A stretch of 35,391 nucleotides of DNA, taken from Maribacter sp. (GTDB lineage: Bacteria; Bacteroidota; Bacteroidia; Flavobacteriales; Flavobacteriaceae). Positions 1 to 7,814 of this stretch are shown piece by piece. Each line of letters begins with the position of its first letter. Positions within the stretch are counted from its first letter, which is position 1. The stretch lies in NCBI GenBank assembly GCA_020629285.1, contig JAHDDP010000032.1, positions 1 through 35,391 on the forward strand. Direction: 5' to 3'. The position numbers and the translations under genes are program-made. Under the pieces are notes generated by a model. It saw nothing but the letters and a program-made list of their open reading frames with translations, had not been told where the DNA came from and did no database searches.

Positions 1-25
1 CTTTTACTTCTTTTGATAAATACAT
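1..25 (-). CDS. rpsO: 30S ribosomal protein S15, N-terminal fragment cut by window edge
   Basis: Reading leftward from an ATG at 25-23 gives MYLSKEVK, after which the window ends. This is the characteristic start of flavobacterial ribosomal protein S15, a small-subunit protein that binds 16S rRNA early in assembly. Only eight codons are visible, so the call rests on recognising that N-terminus. A TAnnTTTG box at 80-87 lies about 55 bases upstream in the right orientation, and an inverted repeat at 58-74 falls in the predicted leader. Confidence 0.72.
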
Positions 26-57
26 TCCAATATTATTTTAAATGATTTTTATGTACG

Positions 58-74
58 TGATTGATTTTCAATCA
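58..74 (-). promoter_or_regulatory. 7-bp inverted repeat in predicted rpsO leader
   Basis: TGATTGA, TTT, TCAATCA form a perfect 7-bp stem with a 3-base loop. It would sit at the very 5' end of the rpsO transcript if transcription starts near 74-76. S15 mRNA leaders are autoregulated in several phyla, but this hairpin does not match any leader structure I know. Its role is unproven. Confidence 0.3.
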
Positions 75-79
75 AGCCG

Positions 80-87
80 CAAAGGTA
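80..87 (-). promoter_or_regulatory. -7 box TACCTTTG upstream of rpsO
   Basis: The minus strand reads TACCTTTG, an exact match to the Bacteroidota housekeeping -7 consensus TAnnTTTG. It lies about 55 bases before the rpsO start. No TTTG is present at the -33 position, so the assignment rests on one box. Confidence 0.5.
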
Positions 88-131
88 AGATATTTTTTGA
101 AATGTTTAATTTAAATTTTAATAATTTAAAA

Positions 132-617
132 TCAAAAAGCACAACCATTTGGTAATGGTTCTACGTTTTCTAGTTCTTTGGCAAATTCAATATCCAATTC
201 AGAAGAAGAGAAGCCAGTGTCAATAGCACCTTTAAGTACCGCATTTGAATAACTTGTAGTATTCATGTGTACTCTTATATATACTTCTGTGGTACTTTCT
301 AGTGGAATGTTGCTTCCTGACCTTGTAAAAGGTTGTTCGTCCACATGACTATGTGCCAAAACTCTTCTATAGATAAGTTTACCTTCTAAATCTATAATTT
401 CCCACCAGTCTGCATATTGATCACATCCTGTATCTGGACTTGAAATTGTAGTATTGAAAGTGTATGCATTTGGTTCACCTGATATGCTTACTTGGGTAAC
501 TTGTGCATTAGAATTAAAAATGCTCGCCGAATCTGATTCTTCGACGAGCACTTTTTCTTTATCTGCAGAACAGCATAAAAACCAAAAAGATAGTATAGTG
601 AATACTAATGATTTCAC
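132..617 (-). CDS. Conserved exported protein of unknown function, possible lipoprotein
   Basis: This is a 161-residue protein with a hydrophobic N-terminus ([18 protein letters not shown]). Cysteines 15 and 16 could be a lipidation site, but the preceding residues are not a canonical lipobox. The mature part is predicted to be beta-rich and contains [17 protein letters not shown] and [15 protein letters not shown], motifs I associate with a conserved uncharacterised family of marine Bacteroidota. The start is GTG at 617-615, overlapping the accD stop as GTGA, which implies translational coupling. It is the last gene of the fbaA > accD unit. A link to lipid synthesis is suggested only by position. 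I do not recognise a function. Confidence 0.75.
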   Translation of the reverse strand: MKSLVFTILSFWFLCCSADKEKVLVEESDSASIFNSNAQVTQVSISGEPNAYTFNTTISSPDTGCDQYADWWEIIDLEGKLIYRRVLAHSHVDEQPFTRSGSNIPLESTTEVYIRVHMNTTSYSNAVLKGAIDTGFSSSELDIEFAKELENVEPLPNGCAF

Positions 618-1498
618 GCTGTTGCTTTTTCTGCTCTTACTGGGTTGTTCTGAATTAAGTCGATATATAAGTTCACTTTTTTCTTTAAATCTCTTCTATG
701 TGAAATGAAATCTAAAAAGCCATGTTCCAATAAAAACTCAGATGATTGAAAACCTTCGGGCAAATCTTTACCAGTAGTATCTTTTACGATTCTTGGACCG
801 GCAAAACCGATTAATGCTCCTGGCTCTGCAATATTAATATCGCCAAGCATAGCATAAGAAGCCGTAGTACCACCCGTTGTTGGGTCGGTACATAAAGAGA
901 TATATGGTAAACCAGCTTCAGATAACTGAGCTAATTTAGCTGATGTTTTTGCAAGTTGCATTAATGAAAGCGCTGCTTCCATCATACGAGCTCCACCAGA
1001 TTTAGAAATCATCATAAATGGTGTTTTCTTTTTAATGGCGTAGTCTATGCCACGTGCAATTTTTTCACCAACGACACTACCCATAGAACCACCGATAAAT
1101 TTAAAATCCATACAGCAGATTACGATGTCTTTACCGTAAGACTTTCCGTATCCTGTTCTCACAGCATCTTTAAGTCCGGTTTTTTTCTGTGCCGCTTTTA
1201 AACGTTCGCTATATTTCTTGGTATCCTCAAATTTCAAAGGGTCTTTAGAGCTTAGTTTCTCGTCAAGTTCAGTAAACTTATTGTTATCGAACAAAATTTC
1301 AAAATACTCTTTACTGCCTATTCTAACGTGATAATCATCTTCAGGGCTAACATAAAAGTTTTTTGCAAGATCGTCAGACTCTACTATTTTACCTGTTGGT
1401 GATTTATACCAAAGTCCTTTAGGTGTGTCTTTTTTTTCCTCGGTAGAGGTTTGAATACCTTTTTCTTTTCTTTTAAACCAAGCCGTCATCTCATCCAT
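614..1498 (-). CDS. accD: Acetyl-CoA carboxylase carboxyltransferase subunit beta, zinc-ribbon cysteines absent
   Basis: AccD pairs with AccA to transfer the carboxyl group from carboxybiotin to acetyl-CoA, making malonyl-CoA for fatty acid synthesis in the cytoplasm. The crotonase-like core is clear: [40 protein letters not shown] and the [18 protein letters not shown] oxyanion region. Length (294) is normal. The N-terminus keeps the usual [12 protein letters not shown]...[13 protein letters not shown] layout, but the two CxxC pairs of the zinc ribbon read SPTG and SPED, so no zinc ligands remain. I believe this is usual in Flavobacteriia, though I cannot check. The start could also be Met4. 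It lies 22 bases after fbaA and overlaps the next gene by 4 bases. Confidence 0.95.
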   Translation of the reverse strand: MDEMTAWFKRKEKGIQTSTEEKKDTPKGLWYKSPTGKIVESDDLAKNFYVSPEDDYHVRIGSKEYFEILFDNNKFTELDEKLSSKDPLKFEDTKKYSERLKAAQKKTGLKDAVRTGYGKSYGKDIVICCMDFKFIGGSMGSVVGEKIARGIDYAIKKKTPFMMISKSGGARMMEAALSLMQLAKTSAKLAQLSEAGLPYISLCTDPTTGGTTASYAMLGDINIAEPGALIGFAGPRIVKDTTGKDLPEGFQSSEFLLEHGFLDFISHRRDLKKKVNLYIDLIQNNPVRAEKATA

Positions 1499-1520
1499 TT
1501 TTTTTGGTTATGCTATACTT

Positions 1521-2588
1521 TTATAGTGTGTTTACGTTGTTTAAGTCTTCAAAGGCTTTTTTCAAACGCTCTATGAAAGCAGTCTCTCCTTTTCTTAACC
1601 AAACTCTAGGGTCGTAGAATTTCTTGTTAGGTTCGTCAGCGCCTTTAGGGTTGCCGATTTGTGCTTGTAAGTAGTCTTTGTTGTCTTGAATATAATCACG
1701 AACACCAGATAGAAAAGCATATTGTAAATCGGTATCTATATTCATTTTTATAACTCCGTAGCTAATACCTTCTCTGATCTCTTCAACTGTAGATCCAGAA
1801 CCACCATGGAATACGAAATCTATATGGTTGTGCTCAACACCGTATTTCTTAGAAATATATTCTTGAGAGTTTAAAAGGATTTTCGGGGTCAATTTAACGT
1901 TACCTGGCTTGTAAACACCATGTACGTTACCAAATGCAGCAGCGATAGTGAATTTAGGGCTAACCTTAGAAAGCTCTTCATAAGCGTATGCTACTTCTTC
2001 TGGTTGCGTGTATAATTTAGAATCATCTACATCAGAATTATCAACACCATCTTCTTCACCACCAGTGATACCTAGTTCAATTTCTAGCGTCATGTTCATT
2101 TTGCTCATGCGCTCTAAGTATCCTTTACATATTTCAATATTCTCTTCTAAAGGCTCTTCAGAAAGATCGATCATATGCGAGCTGAACAAAGATTTTCCTG
2201 TTTCAGCGAAATGTTTTTCACTAGCATCTAAAAGACCATCTATCCAAGGTAATAATTTTTTTGCACAGTGATCTGTATGAAGAATAACTGTTGCACCATA
2301 AGCTTCTGCTAGTTGGTGAACATGTTTGGCTCCGGCAACAGCACCTAGTATGGCTGCTTTTTGCCCGTCGTTAGATAGACCTTTACCAGCATTGAACTGG
2401 GCACCACCGTTAGAAAATTGAATGATAACAGGAGCGTTTAAACTTGCAGCTGTCTCTAAAACACCATTAATGGTGTCTGAACCTATAACGTTTACTGCAG
2501 GTAATGCGAACCCTTTTTCTTTTGCGTAGTTGAAGATTGCTTGAACTTCATCTCCGGTTGCAACTCCCGGTTTAATATTGTGAGCCAT
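1521..2588 (-). CDS. fbaA: Class II fructose-bisphosphate aldolase
   Basis: This zinc-dependent aldolase reversibly splits fructose 1,6-bisphosphate into dihydroxyacetone phosphate and glyceraldehyde 3-phosphate in glycolysis and gluconeogenesis. Visible class II motifs are VILHTDHCAKK (catalytic Asp and zinc His), LEIELGITGGEEDGVDN (acidic ligand), AFGNVHGVYKPGNV (zinc His), FVFHGGSGST (zinc His and phosphate loop) and MNIDTDLQ. The 355-residue length is typical of the longer class IIA form. It heads a minus-strand unit with accD 22 bases downstream, and a TACTTTTG -7 box at 2626-2633 gives a short leader. Confidence 0.96.
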   Translation of the reverse strand: MAHNIKPGVATGDEVQAIFNYAKEKGFALPAVNVIGSDTINGVLETAASLNAPVIIQFSNGGAQFNAGKGLSNDGQKAAILGAVAGAKHVHQLAEAYGATVILHTDHCAKKLLPWIDGLLDASEKHFAETGKSLFSSHMIDLSEEPLEENIEICKGYLERMSKMNMTLEIELGITGGEEDGVDNSDVDDSKLYTQPEEVAYAYEELSKVSPKFTIAAAFGNVHGVYKPGNVKLTPKILLNSQEYISKKYGVEHNHIDFVFHGGSGSTVEEIREGISYGVIKMNIDTDLQYAFLSGVRDYIQDNKDYLQAQIGNPKGADEPNKKFYDPRVWLRKGETAFIERLKKAFEDLNNVNTL

Positions 2589-2625
2589 AATTATGTTGTT
2601 GTTTGTTTCTTAAAAAAATGAAAAA

Positions 2626-2633
2626 CAAAAGTA
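2626..2633 (-). promoter_or_regulatory. -7 box TACTTTTG upstream of fbaA
   Basis: An exact TAnnTTTG match on the minus strand, 38 bases before the fbaA ATG, predicts a leader of roughly 30 nt. No clear TTTG is seen at -33. Confidence 0.5.
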
Positions 2634-2648
2634 ATAAAACAATTATAT

Positions 2649-5213
2649 TTAAAAGGGATAGTTGATACCTATTTGCAACACGGAGTTCGCAAAATTATAA
2701 TCTCTGAACCATCTTTTAGACTGAATTTCAGCAGGGTTATAAGTTTTGAAGCCTAAATCTAGTCTAAATAGGAAGTAGGTGAAATCGTATCTTATACCAA
2801 TACCTGTTCCTAAGGCAATATCCTTTAAAGAACTAAATCCGTCAAAAGTAGCATCTGGATCTTCTACATTATCCAGCACGTTCCATATGTTTCCTGCATC
2901 GGCAAATATGGCCCCGTTAATATCACCCGCTACCGGAAATCTGTATTCTAAGTTTAAGGCCAATTTTAAATTCGCTTCGTTAAAATCGTTAATTGCAGAA
3001 GTGCTTCCTGGTCCTAATGAGTATGGGAACCAAGCTCTGTTGTCATTTGATCCACCGCCAAAATAACTACGAACAAATGGGATGTTATCAGAATTACCGT
3101 AAGGAATGGCAATACCGAAGAATGCTCTTGCAGCCAATACATTAGAGCGTTTTAGGTCCCAGTATTTTACGTATTCAAAATCATTTTTAATGTATTGAGA
3201 AAATGGTACTCCAAATACCAATAACTGATCATCGTCATTTTTGTTGAATGGTATAAAAGAAGAGAAAGCCGATAAAACATTGCCTGCACCTTCAATTTTC
3301 CAACGAAATTGATAAAAAGAATTATCTATAGGTCCGGTTCTATTTGTTTTGTTGAATGTGTAATTAGATGCGAATATTAAATTATTCTCGGTAAGTCTGA
3401 TTCTTCTTTCTTCAATAGTGTTTACATCATCAAAATCGTCACTTGAAGAAGACACAACACGATCTAAAATTGCATTTGTAAATCCGGTTGTGCCTGACGG
3501 AATTATTAGATTTAATTCATCATCACTATCTCCTGGTTCAAAAAAATCTGCTAATTCAGGATATAATGTAGCATCTTCGTAAGAGTCTGCAATGTCATCT
3601 AACAGTTCGTAGGTGTTAGTATAAACGTTATAGAATCTACTACTGTTTACATTTCTTACAAACTGAATGTTCAATAGCTCAACTTCATGATTTACAAAAT
3701 CACTAGGTACCCAATTGTAGCCTAAAACGGTATTAAAGGTTTGTTTGTCTAGACCTATATTGTTTTGGAAATTTGTACCAATGGCAATTCTTGTTTTTGG
3801 CAAAGTATAGTTGGGTATAATTCTGGAAGTGTTTACAAAGGGAAACCAGATTCTTGGAAAATCTAAAGCAATGTCTCCACCAAATTCTGAGAAGTAATTT
3901 GCTTCAAATGTATTACTGCTAAGAAGACCGTATGATCCATTTGCAGAGATACTTAAGTTTTCTGCACCTTTGAAAATATTTCTTATAAGTAGGGTAGTGC
4001 CCAAACCAACACCTAGTCTACGTAAGTTAGATCGGCTAACTTCAAAATTGGTACCTAAAGCATACTTTGTTTTTGGGGCCAGATAAATGTTTGTGTTTAC
4101 TTTGTTACCTACAGAATCAGCTTCAAAAATGATATTTGGGTATTTAAATACATTTAGGGCATTTAACTGTCTAGATGTTCTAATTTTATCTACATCTCTA
4201 TAAATACTGTCTTTTTTGAAAAAGATGGCATTAGCCAAGGTTTTTGGCTTAATATCAAAATTCTTGGAATAATGAATAGTGTAGTCTTGGTAGTCTATGG
4301 TGTACAGTGAATCTTGTGAATTTGTGGAAAGGTAATCTGTATAAATATGTATTTTATTGATTTTCTCAACTTTATATGCAGAGGTGGTCACTTCATTTTC
4401 TCCTCTAGTTTTTAAATCACCAATGTTTAAAGTGATGTTCATTTGCTGATCATCAGCAGCTTTAATAGTATCTCTTAAAATATCGAAGGTAATAGAGCTT
4501 TCTTGAAAATTACGAACTCCGCTATTTCTAAAAATACCGGTTAATCGTTCACGTTCGTTATTAAAATTACTTAAATCAAACTGTTGTCCTTCTTTTATTA
4601 ATGATTGTGCAGAATGTAAAAAATATAAGGAGTCTATTGCTCTAGATGAAATATTGTTGCCCAGAGAATCTATCATATACGGATCGCCAAGTTTAATATG
4701 ATAATTGACTCTAGCTTTTTTGTGCTTTGAACTATCAATTTCATAGGTGGTATTGTTGGTAAAGTAGCCTTTACTTTGGTAGTATGCACTAAGTTTTGCT
4801 AAGCTTAATCGTGTTTTGGTAGTGTCTAAAATTGTGGGTTCTTCGCCAATATCCTTTAACCAATTACTAAGTCCTTTAACTATAAATGATTCACCCAGGC
4901 GTTCCACTTGTTTTTCTGAAAGTAGTTTGTCAAGTCTCTTTTTTCTATTTTCTTTTCTGTATAGCCATGCATTATAGGAAGAATCTGGATTTTCTTTTGC
5001 AAGGTTGTAAAGATTAAGTCTAAGGGGGTAGCCTAATACAGTAGAATTGGATTTTTGGTAGATGAGACTTTCCAACTCTTCATTGTTTACTTTAACAGAA
5101 TCGGCATAAACGGCGTTTTTAATTACCAAGTATTCATCATCCTCAACTTTCTTTAGCGAGTTACAGGATAACAAGACTATTGCCAGTAGGGATAATAAGC
5201 TTAATTTAGCCAT
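2649..5213 (-). CDS. tamL: TamL-like BamA/TamA-family outer-membrane assembly lipoprotein
   Basis: From Met at 5213 the protein is 854 residues with a lipoprotein signal (MAKLSLLSLLAIVLLSC). The N-terminal half looks like POTRA repeats, with segments such as LAKLSAYYQSKGYFTNN. The C-terminal half is a 16-strand-type barrel rich in alternating aromatics, with SYFGGGSNDNRAWFPYSLGP, the conserved FADAGNIWNV and a terminal aromatic (INYPF). In Bacteroidota the lipidated TamA homologue is called TamL and is thought to help insert outer-membrane proteins with TamB; no tamB is in this window. A start at 5252 is possible in frame but falls inside the predicted -7 box (5250-5257), so 5213 is preferred. 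It is divergent from the RNA methyltransferase. Confidence 0.85.
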   Translation of the reverse strand: MAKLSLLSLLAIVLLSCNSLKKVEDDEYLVIKNAVYADSVKVNNEELESLIYQKSNSTVLGYPLRLNLYNLAKENPDSSYNAWLYRKENRKKRLDKLLSEKQVERLGESFIVKGLSNWLKDIGEEPTILDTTKTRLSLAKLSAYYQSKGYFTNNTTYEIDSSKHKKARVNYHIKLGDPYMIDSLGNNISSRAIDSLYFLHSAQSLIKEGQQFDLSNFNNERERLTGIFRNSGVRNFQESSITFDILRDTIKAADDQQMNITLNIGDLKTRGENEVTTSAYKVEKINKIHIYTDYLSTNSQDSLYTIDYQDYTIHYSKNFDIKPKTLANAIFFKKDSIYRDVDKIRTSRQLNALNVFKYPNIIFEADSVGNKVNTNIYLAPKTKYALGTNFEVSRSNLRRLGVGLGTTLLIRNIFKGAENLSISANGSYGLLSSNTFEANYFSEFGGDIALDFPRIWFPFVNTSRIIPNYTLPKTRIAIGTNFQNNIGLDKQTFNTVLGYNWVPSDFVNHEVELLNIQFVRNVNSSRFYNVYTNTYELLDDIADSYEDATLYPELADFFEPGDSDDELNLIIPSGTTGFTNAILDRVVSSSSDDFDDVNTIEERRIRLTENNLIFASNYTFNKTNRTGPIDNSFYQFRWKIEGAGNVLSAFSSFIPFNKNDDDQLLVFGVPFSQYIKNDFEYVKYWDLKRSNVLAARAFFGIAIPYGNSDNIPFVRSYFGGGSNDNRAWFPYSLGPGSTSAINDFNEANLKLALNLEYRFPVAGDINGAIFADAGNIWNVLDNVEDPDATFDGFSSLKDIALGTGIGIRYDFTYFLFRLDLGFKTYNPAEIQSKRWFRDYNFANSVLQIGINYPF

Positions 5214-5249
5214 GTTGTTTTTGGAGCAAAGTGCCATCCTCATAGAAAT

Positions 5250-5279
5250 CAAAAATACATTATTTGAATGGTTGTCAAA
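5250..5279 (-). promoter_or_regulatory. tamL promoter, TTTG-N18-TATTTTTG, overlapping the divergent gene
   Basis: On the minus strand TTTG (5279-5276) and TATTTTTG (5257-5250) are separated by 18 bases, matching the Bacteroidota TTTG-N(about 19)-TAnnTTTG promoter. The -33 element lies inside the first codons of the divergent methyltransferase. A start near 5244 leaves about 30 nt of leader before the ATG at 5213 and rules out translation from 5252. Confidence 0.65.
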
Positions 5280-5987
5280 AGTGAATTGAAACTTATCAAA
5301 AGTCTACAGCAAAAAAAGTACCGAAATGAGCACGGACTATTTGTTGTGGAAGGAAAAAAGACTATTGAAGAAGTAGTGAATTCTGACATGAAAGTCTATA
5401 AGCTTTTTGCAGTTGATCCTATTGGATTGGATGTGGATGATCTACAAGTTGAAAAAGTAACAGCTAGAGAGCTTAGTCAAATGAGTAGCCTTAAGAACCC
5501 CAACGGATATCTTGGAGTGTTCTATATTCCAAAACCAACCAAAAAAATAACTTCTGATTGGGTTTTGGTGTTAGATGGAGTACAGGACCCGGGTAATTTA
5601 GGAACTATAATAAGGCTTTGCGATTGGTTTGGTATCAGTGATATTGTATGTTCTACGGATACTGTAGATTGTTTTAATTCAAAAGTATTACAAGCTACTA
5701 TGGGGTCAATCACTAGAATAAATATTCAATATTTATCTCTTGATGCATTCTTAACTTCAACTCAGTTACCTGTTTTTGGAACTTTTATGGATGGTAAAAG
5801 TGTAAATTCAACGCAGTTGCCAGCAAAGGGAATAATGATTATGGGTAATGAAGGAAAAGGAGTTTCTGAAGCTGTCGCAAAACATTGTACCGATAGATTG
5901 GCAATCCCTCAATTTGGAGATGTGACTACGGAAAGTTTAAACGTAGCATCTGCAACTGCCATTTTATTACATGAAATTAGAAAATAG
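5268..5987 (+). CDS. SpoU/TrmH-family RNA 2'-O-methyltransferase
   Basis: This 239-residue protein has the knotted SPOUT fold: motif 1 GNLGTIIRLCDWFG, motif 2 IMIMGNEGKGVS and motif 3 LAIPQFGDVTTESLNVASAT, which form the SAM-binding trefoil knot. An N-terminal substrate-binding domain begins LKLIKSLQQKKYRNEHGLFVVEG, typical of RlmB/TrmH-like enzymes. The family methylates ribose 2'-OH groups in rRNA or tRNA; the exact target cannot be read from sequence. The ATG at 5268 fits the family N-terminus. No -7 box was found for this gene, and its 5' codons hold the -33 element of tamL. The 7-bp repeat array follows its stop after about 30 bases. Confidence 0.9.
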   Translation: MVVKSELKLIKSLQQKKYRNEHGLFVVEGKKTIEEVVNSDMKVYKLFAVDPIGLDVDDLQVEKVTARELSQMSSLKNPNGYLGVFYIPKPTKKITSDWVLVLDGVQDPGNLGTIIRLCDWFGISDIVCSTDTVDCFNSKVLQATMGSITRINIQYLSLDAFLTSTQLPVFGTFMDGKSVNSTQLPAKGIMIMGNEGKGVSEAVAKHCTDRLAIPQFGDVTTESLNVASATAILLHEIRK

Positions 5988-6017
5988 TTGAGCGTTGTAA
6001 CGGGAAAATTTTATTTT

Positions 6018-6072
6018 TTGCTAATTGCTAATTGCTAATTGCTAATTGCTAATTGCTAATTGCTAATTGCTA
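6018..6072. repeat. Heptanucleotide tandem array, TTGCTAA x 7.9
   Basis: Seven perfect TTGCTAA units run from 6018 to 6066, followed by a six-base partial unit that ends at 6072. The minus-strand unit is TTAGCAA. The last unit includes the TAG stop of porT (6070-6072), so the array is the immediate 3' flank of that gene and lies between convergent genes. Perfect short tandem repeats like this are prone to slippage. The period of 7 is not a multiple of 3. Confidence 0.95.
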
Positions 6073-6792
6073 TTCAAAAGTGAAGTTGATGAAAATACCG
6101 CGAGTTTTAAGGGATTCTATGTTTCCTGTCCAAGGGCTATTAGGGTCGTTGTCTGGAACTAGCTCATCGGTAATAGCAAAAACACCACGAATAGTAGGGG
6201 TGAATTTAAAATACTCTAAGTAAAAATCAATGCCAAAACCAAGTTCGTAATTGTAGACCCATTTTTTCATTCTAAAGGTACCAGAGCTATTATCGTCAAG
6301 ACTTTCTTCATTACTACCTAGGTTAAGTCCTGTAGATACACCACCCAAAAGAAATGGTTTAAAGTTTCCATATCTTCTAGTGCTCGCTTTTAGGAGTAGG
6401 GGAAAGTTAATATAAGTAGATTTCACCTCTACCAAAGCATCATTTTCATCAATTAAAGGAGATGGGAAGCCTAATAGTCTAGATCCATAATGCAATCCAG
6501 GTTCAAAACGAACATCTAAGAATTCGTTAAGCCGCACTTCGCCAATTAACCCAACATTAAACCCAAAGGATTTTGCAACTTGGATAGTGGTTAAATCTTT
6601 ACCTGTAGAATCAAATCCTAATTCTTCTTTGTACTCAAATTTAAAATCATATTGGTTTAAACCAAGGAAGTAACCCCAGTTTAAGAGTTTCTTATCTTCG
6701 TTTTGTTTATTCAATATGGGGCTTTCGTTGAATTGAGCACTCATTAAATTCGTAATCAACAACGTTAGGCTTATAAAAAACCACTTCTTCAT
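6070..6792 (-). CDS. porT: PorT-family outer-membrane protein (type IX secretion, SprT)
   Basis: This is a 240-residue outer-membrane beta-barrel protein with a signal peptide (MKKWFFISLTLLITNLMSAQ). It contains WGYFLGLNQYDFKFEY, GLIGEVRLNEFLDVRFEPGL, FPLLLKASTRR and a C-terminal barrel strand. PorT (SprT in Flavobacterium johnsoniae) is needed for type IX secretion and gliding in the phylum. The start at 6792 is chosen because it opens directly on the signal peptide and is preceded by AGGA; the frame stays open to 6822. It lies 61 bases after ubiE on the same strand, an arrangement I recall from other flavobacteria. Its TAG stop is part of the heptamer array. The general PorT-family call is firmer than the exact T9SS assignment. 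Confidence 0.82.
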   Translation of the reverse strand: MKKWFFISLTLLITNLMSAQFNESPILNKQNEDKKLLNWGYFLGLNQYDFKFEYKEELGFDSTGKDLTTIQVAKSFGFNVGLIGEVRLNEFLDVRFEPGLHYGSRLLGFPSPLIDENDALVEVKSTYINFPLLLKASTRRYGNFKPFLLGGVSTGLNLGSNEESLDDNSSGTFRMKKWVYNYELGFGIDFYLEYFKFTPTIRGVFAITDELVPDNDPNSPWTGNIESLKTRGIFINFTFE

Positions 6793-6853
6793 ATATCCTG
6801 GTTTACGATTGTAAAACGTCAAAAATATATTGTGAGTATGCTAAAGATATAGA

Positions 6854-7585
6854 TTAGCCTTTTTTCGCAACATAAATTGATGCAACCCCAAATGTTTGAG
6901 GTTTATTCGTTACATCTATAAACCCTATTTCGCGTAAAATATTGTTGAAATTTTCGCCATGTGGAAAAACAGAAGCAGATTCGCTTAAATAGCCATAAGC
7001 AGAATCATCTTTTGAAAATAATTTTCCAATTAAGGGAAGAATATTTTTAGTGTAAAAATTGTAACCTTGTTTGTATGGGGTTTTAGTAGGTACAGAAGTC
7101 TCTAAAACAACCAGTGTGCCATTTGGTTTTAAAACACGTAATATCTCTGCCATACCGGTATTCAGCGTTTCAAAATTTCGTACTCCAAAAGATACAGTAA
7201 CCGCATCAAAGGAATTGTCTTCAAAAGTTAGTTTCTCACTATCACCAACTACCATTTCTATAGTGCTGTCCAATTTCTTGTCCGTTACCTTTTCTTTGCC
7301 AACAGCTAACATGCCTGGAGAAATATCTAGACCTACGATTTTTTTTGCGCCTGTTTTAACAAGAGCAATGGCTAAATCTCCAGTACCCGTGGCAATGTCT
7401 AAAATAGACTGCGGTTGTTCTTTTTTTAAGATTTCAACCACTTTTTTGCGCCATTTAATGTCTATTCCAAAAGAAATTACACGGTTTAGACCATCGTAAT
7501 TTTTAGAAATAGTGTCAAACATTTGAGTAACCTGTTCTTTCTTACCTAATTCGGAATCTTTGTACGGAGTAACTTTTTGGGGCAT
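6854..7585 (-). CDS. ubiE: Demethylmenaquinone methyltransferase
   Basis: UbiE/MenG performs the C-methylation that converts demethylmenaquinone to menaquinone, using SAM. The 243-residue protein has the family N-terminus ([20 protein letters not shown]), SAM motif [36 protein letters not shown] and [15 protein letters not shown]. Flavobacteria normally respire on menaquinone, so a menaquinone role is inferred. The product is the electron acceptor of the Nqr pump encoded in this window. A TATATTTG box at 7605-7612 implies a leader of only about 14 nt. porT follows on the same strand. Confidence 0.94.
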   Translation of the reverse strand: MPQKVTPYKDSELGKKEQVTQMFDTISKNYDGLNRVISFGIDIKWRKKVVEILKKEQPQSILDIATGTGDLAIALVKTGAKKIVGLDISPGMLAVGKEKVTDKKLDSTIEMVVGDSEKLTFEDNSFDAVTVSFGVRNFETLNTGMAEILRVLKPNGTLVVLETSVPTKTPYKQGYNFYTKNILPLIGKLFSKDDSAYGYLSESASVFPHGENFNNILREIGFIDVTNKPQTFGVASIYVAKKG

Positions 7586-7604
7586 TTTATAGCTATTTTT
7601 TTGG

Positions 7605-7612
7605 CAAATATA
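7605..7612 (-). promoter_or_regulatory. -7 box TATATTTG upstream of ubiE-porT
   Basis: An exact TAnnTTTG match on the minus strand, 20 bases before the ubiE ATG. No -33 TTTG is seen at the usual spacing. Confidence 0.5.
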
Positions 7613-7706
7613 CGATATAGCTAATGCTTAATTACTTTTTAATGAGTTAGGTTGGTAATTGATAGGTTAAAGAATTGAAAATTAAGATTAAACTAATTTA
7701 ATTATG

Positions 7707-7714
7707 TAATTTTG
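7707..7714 (+). promoter_or_regulatory. -7 box TAATTTTG upstream of trkA
   Basis: An exact TAnnTTTG match on the plus strand, about 100 bases before trkA, followed by GCCCC. It would give a leader of about 90 nt. No -33 element is evident. Confidence 0.4.
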
Positions 7715-7814
7715 CCCCATAATAAATGCTATTGTTTTCAAGACTACTTTTAAGTATAGGTAATAGTTAAGAGAAGAAAATTGGTGCTTGATGTTTAGCG
7801 GACTAATAAAATAA

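Noticed and set aside
454-708. 84-codon plus-strand frame across the accD / exported protein junction
   Set aside because: It is antisense to two supported genes and its leucine-rich end comes from the complement of their codons.
5214-5252. Extended tamL start with 13 extra residues before the lipoprotein signal
   Set aside because: The extra codons overlap the predicted -7 box, and the lipoprotein signal begins cleanly at the internal Met (5213).
6018-6072. CRISPR-like array
   Set aside because: The units are 7 bases and contiguous with no spacers, and no cas genes are nearby. It is a simple tandem repeat.
7613-7706. Possible small gene or regulatory RNA between ubiE and trkA
   Set aside because: The sequence is simple and AT rich with no coding frame, terminator or stable fold that I can see.
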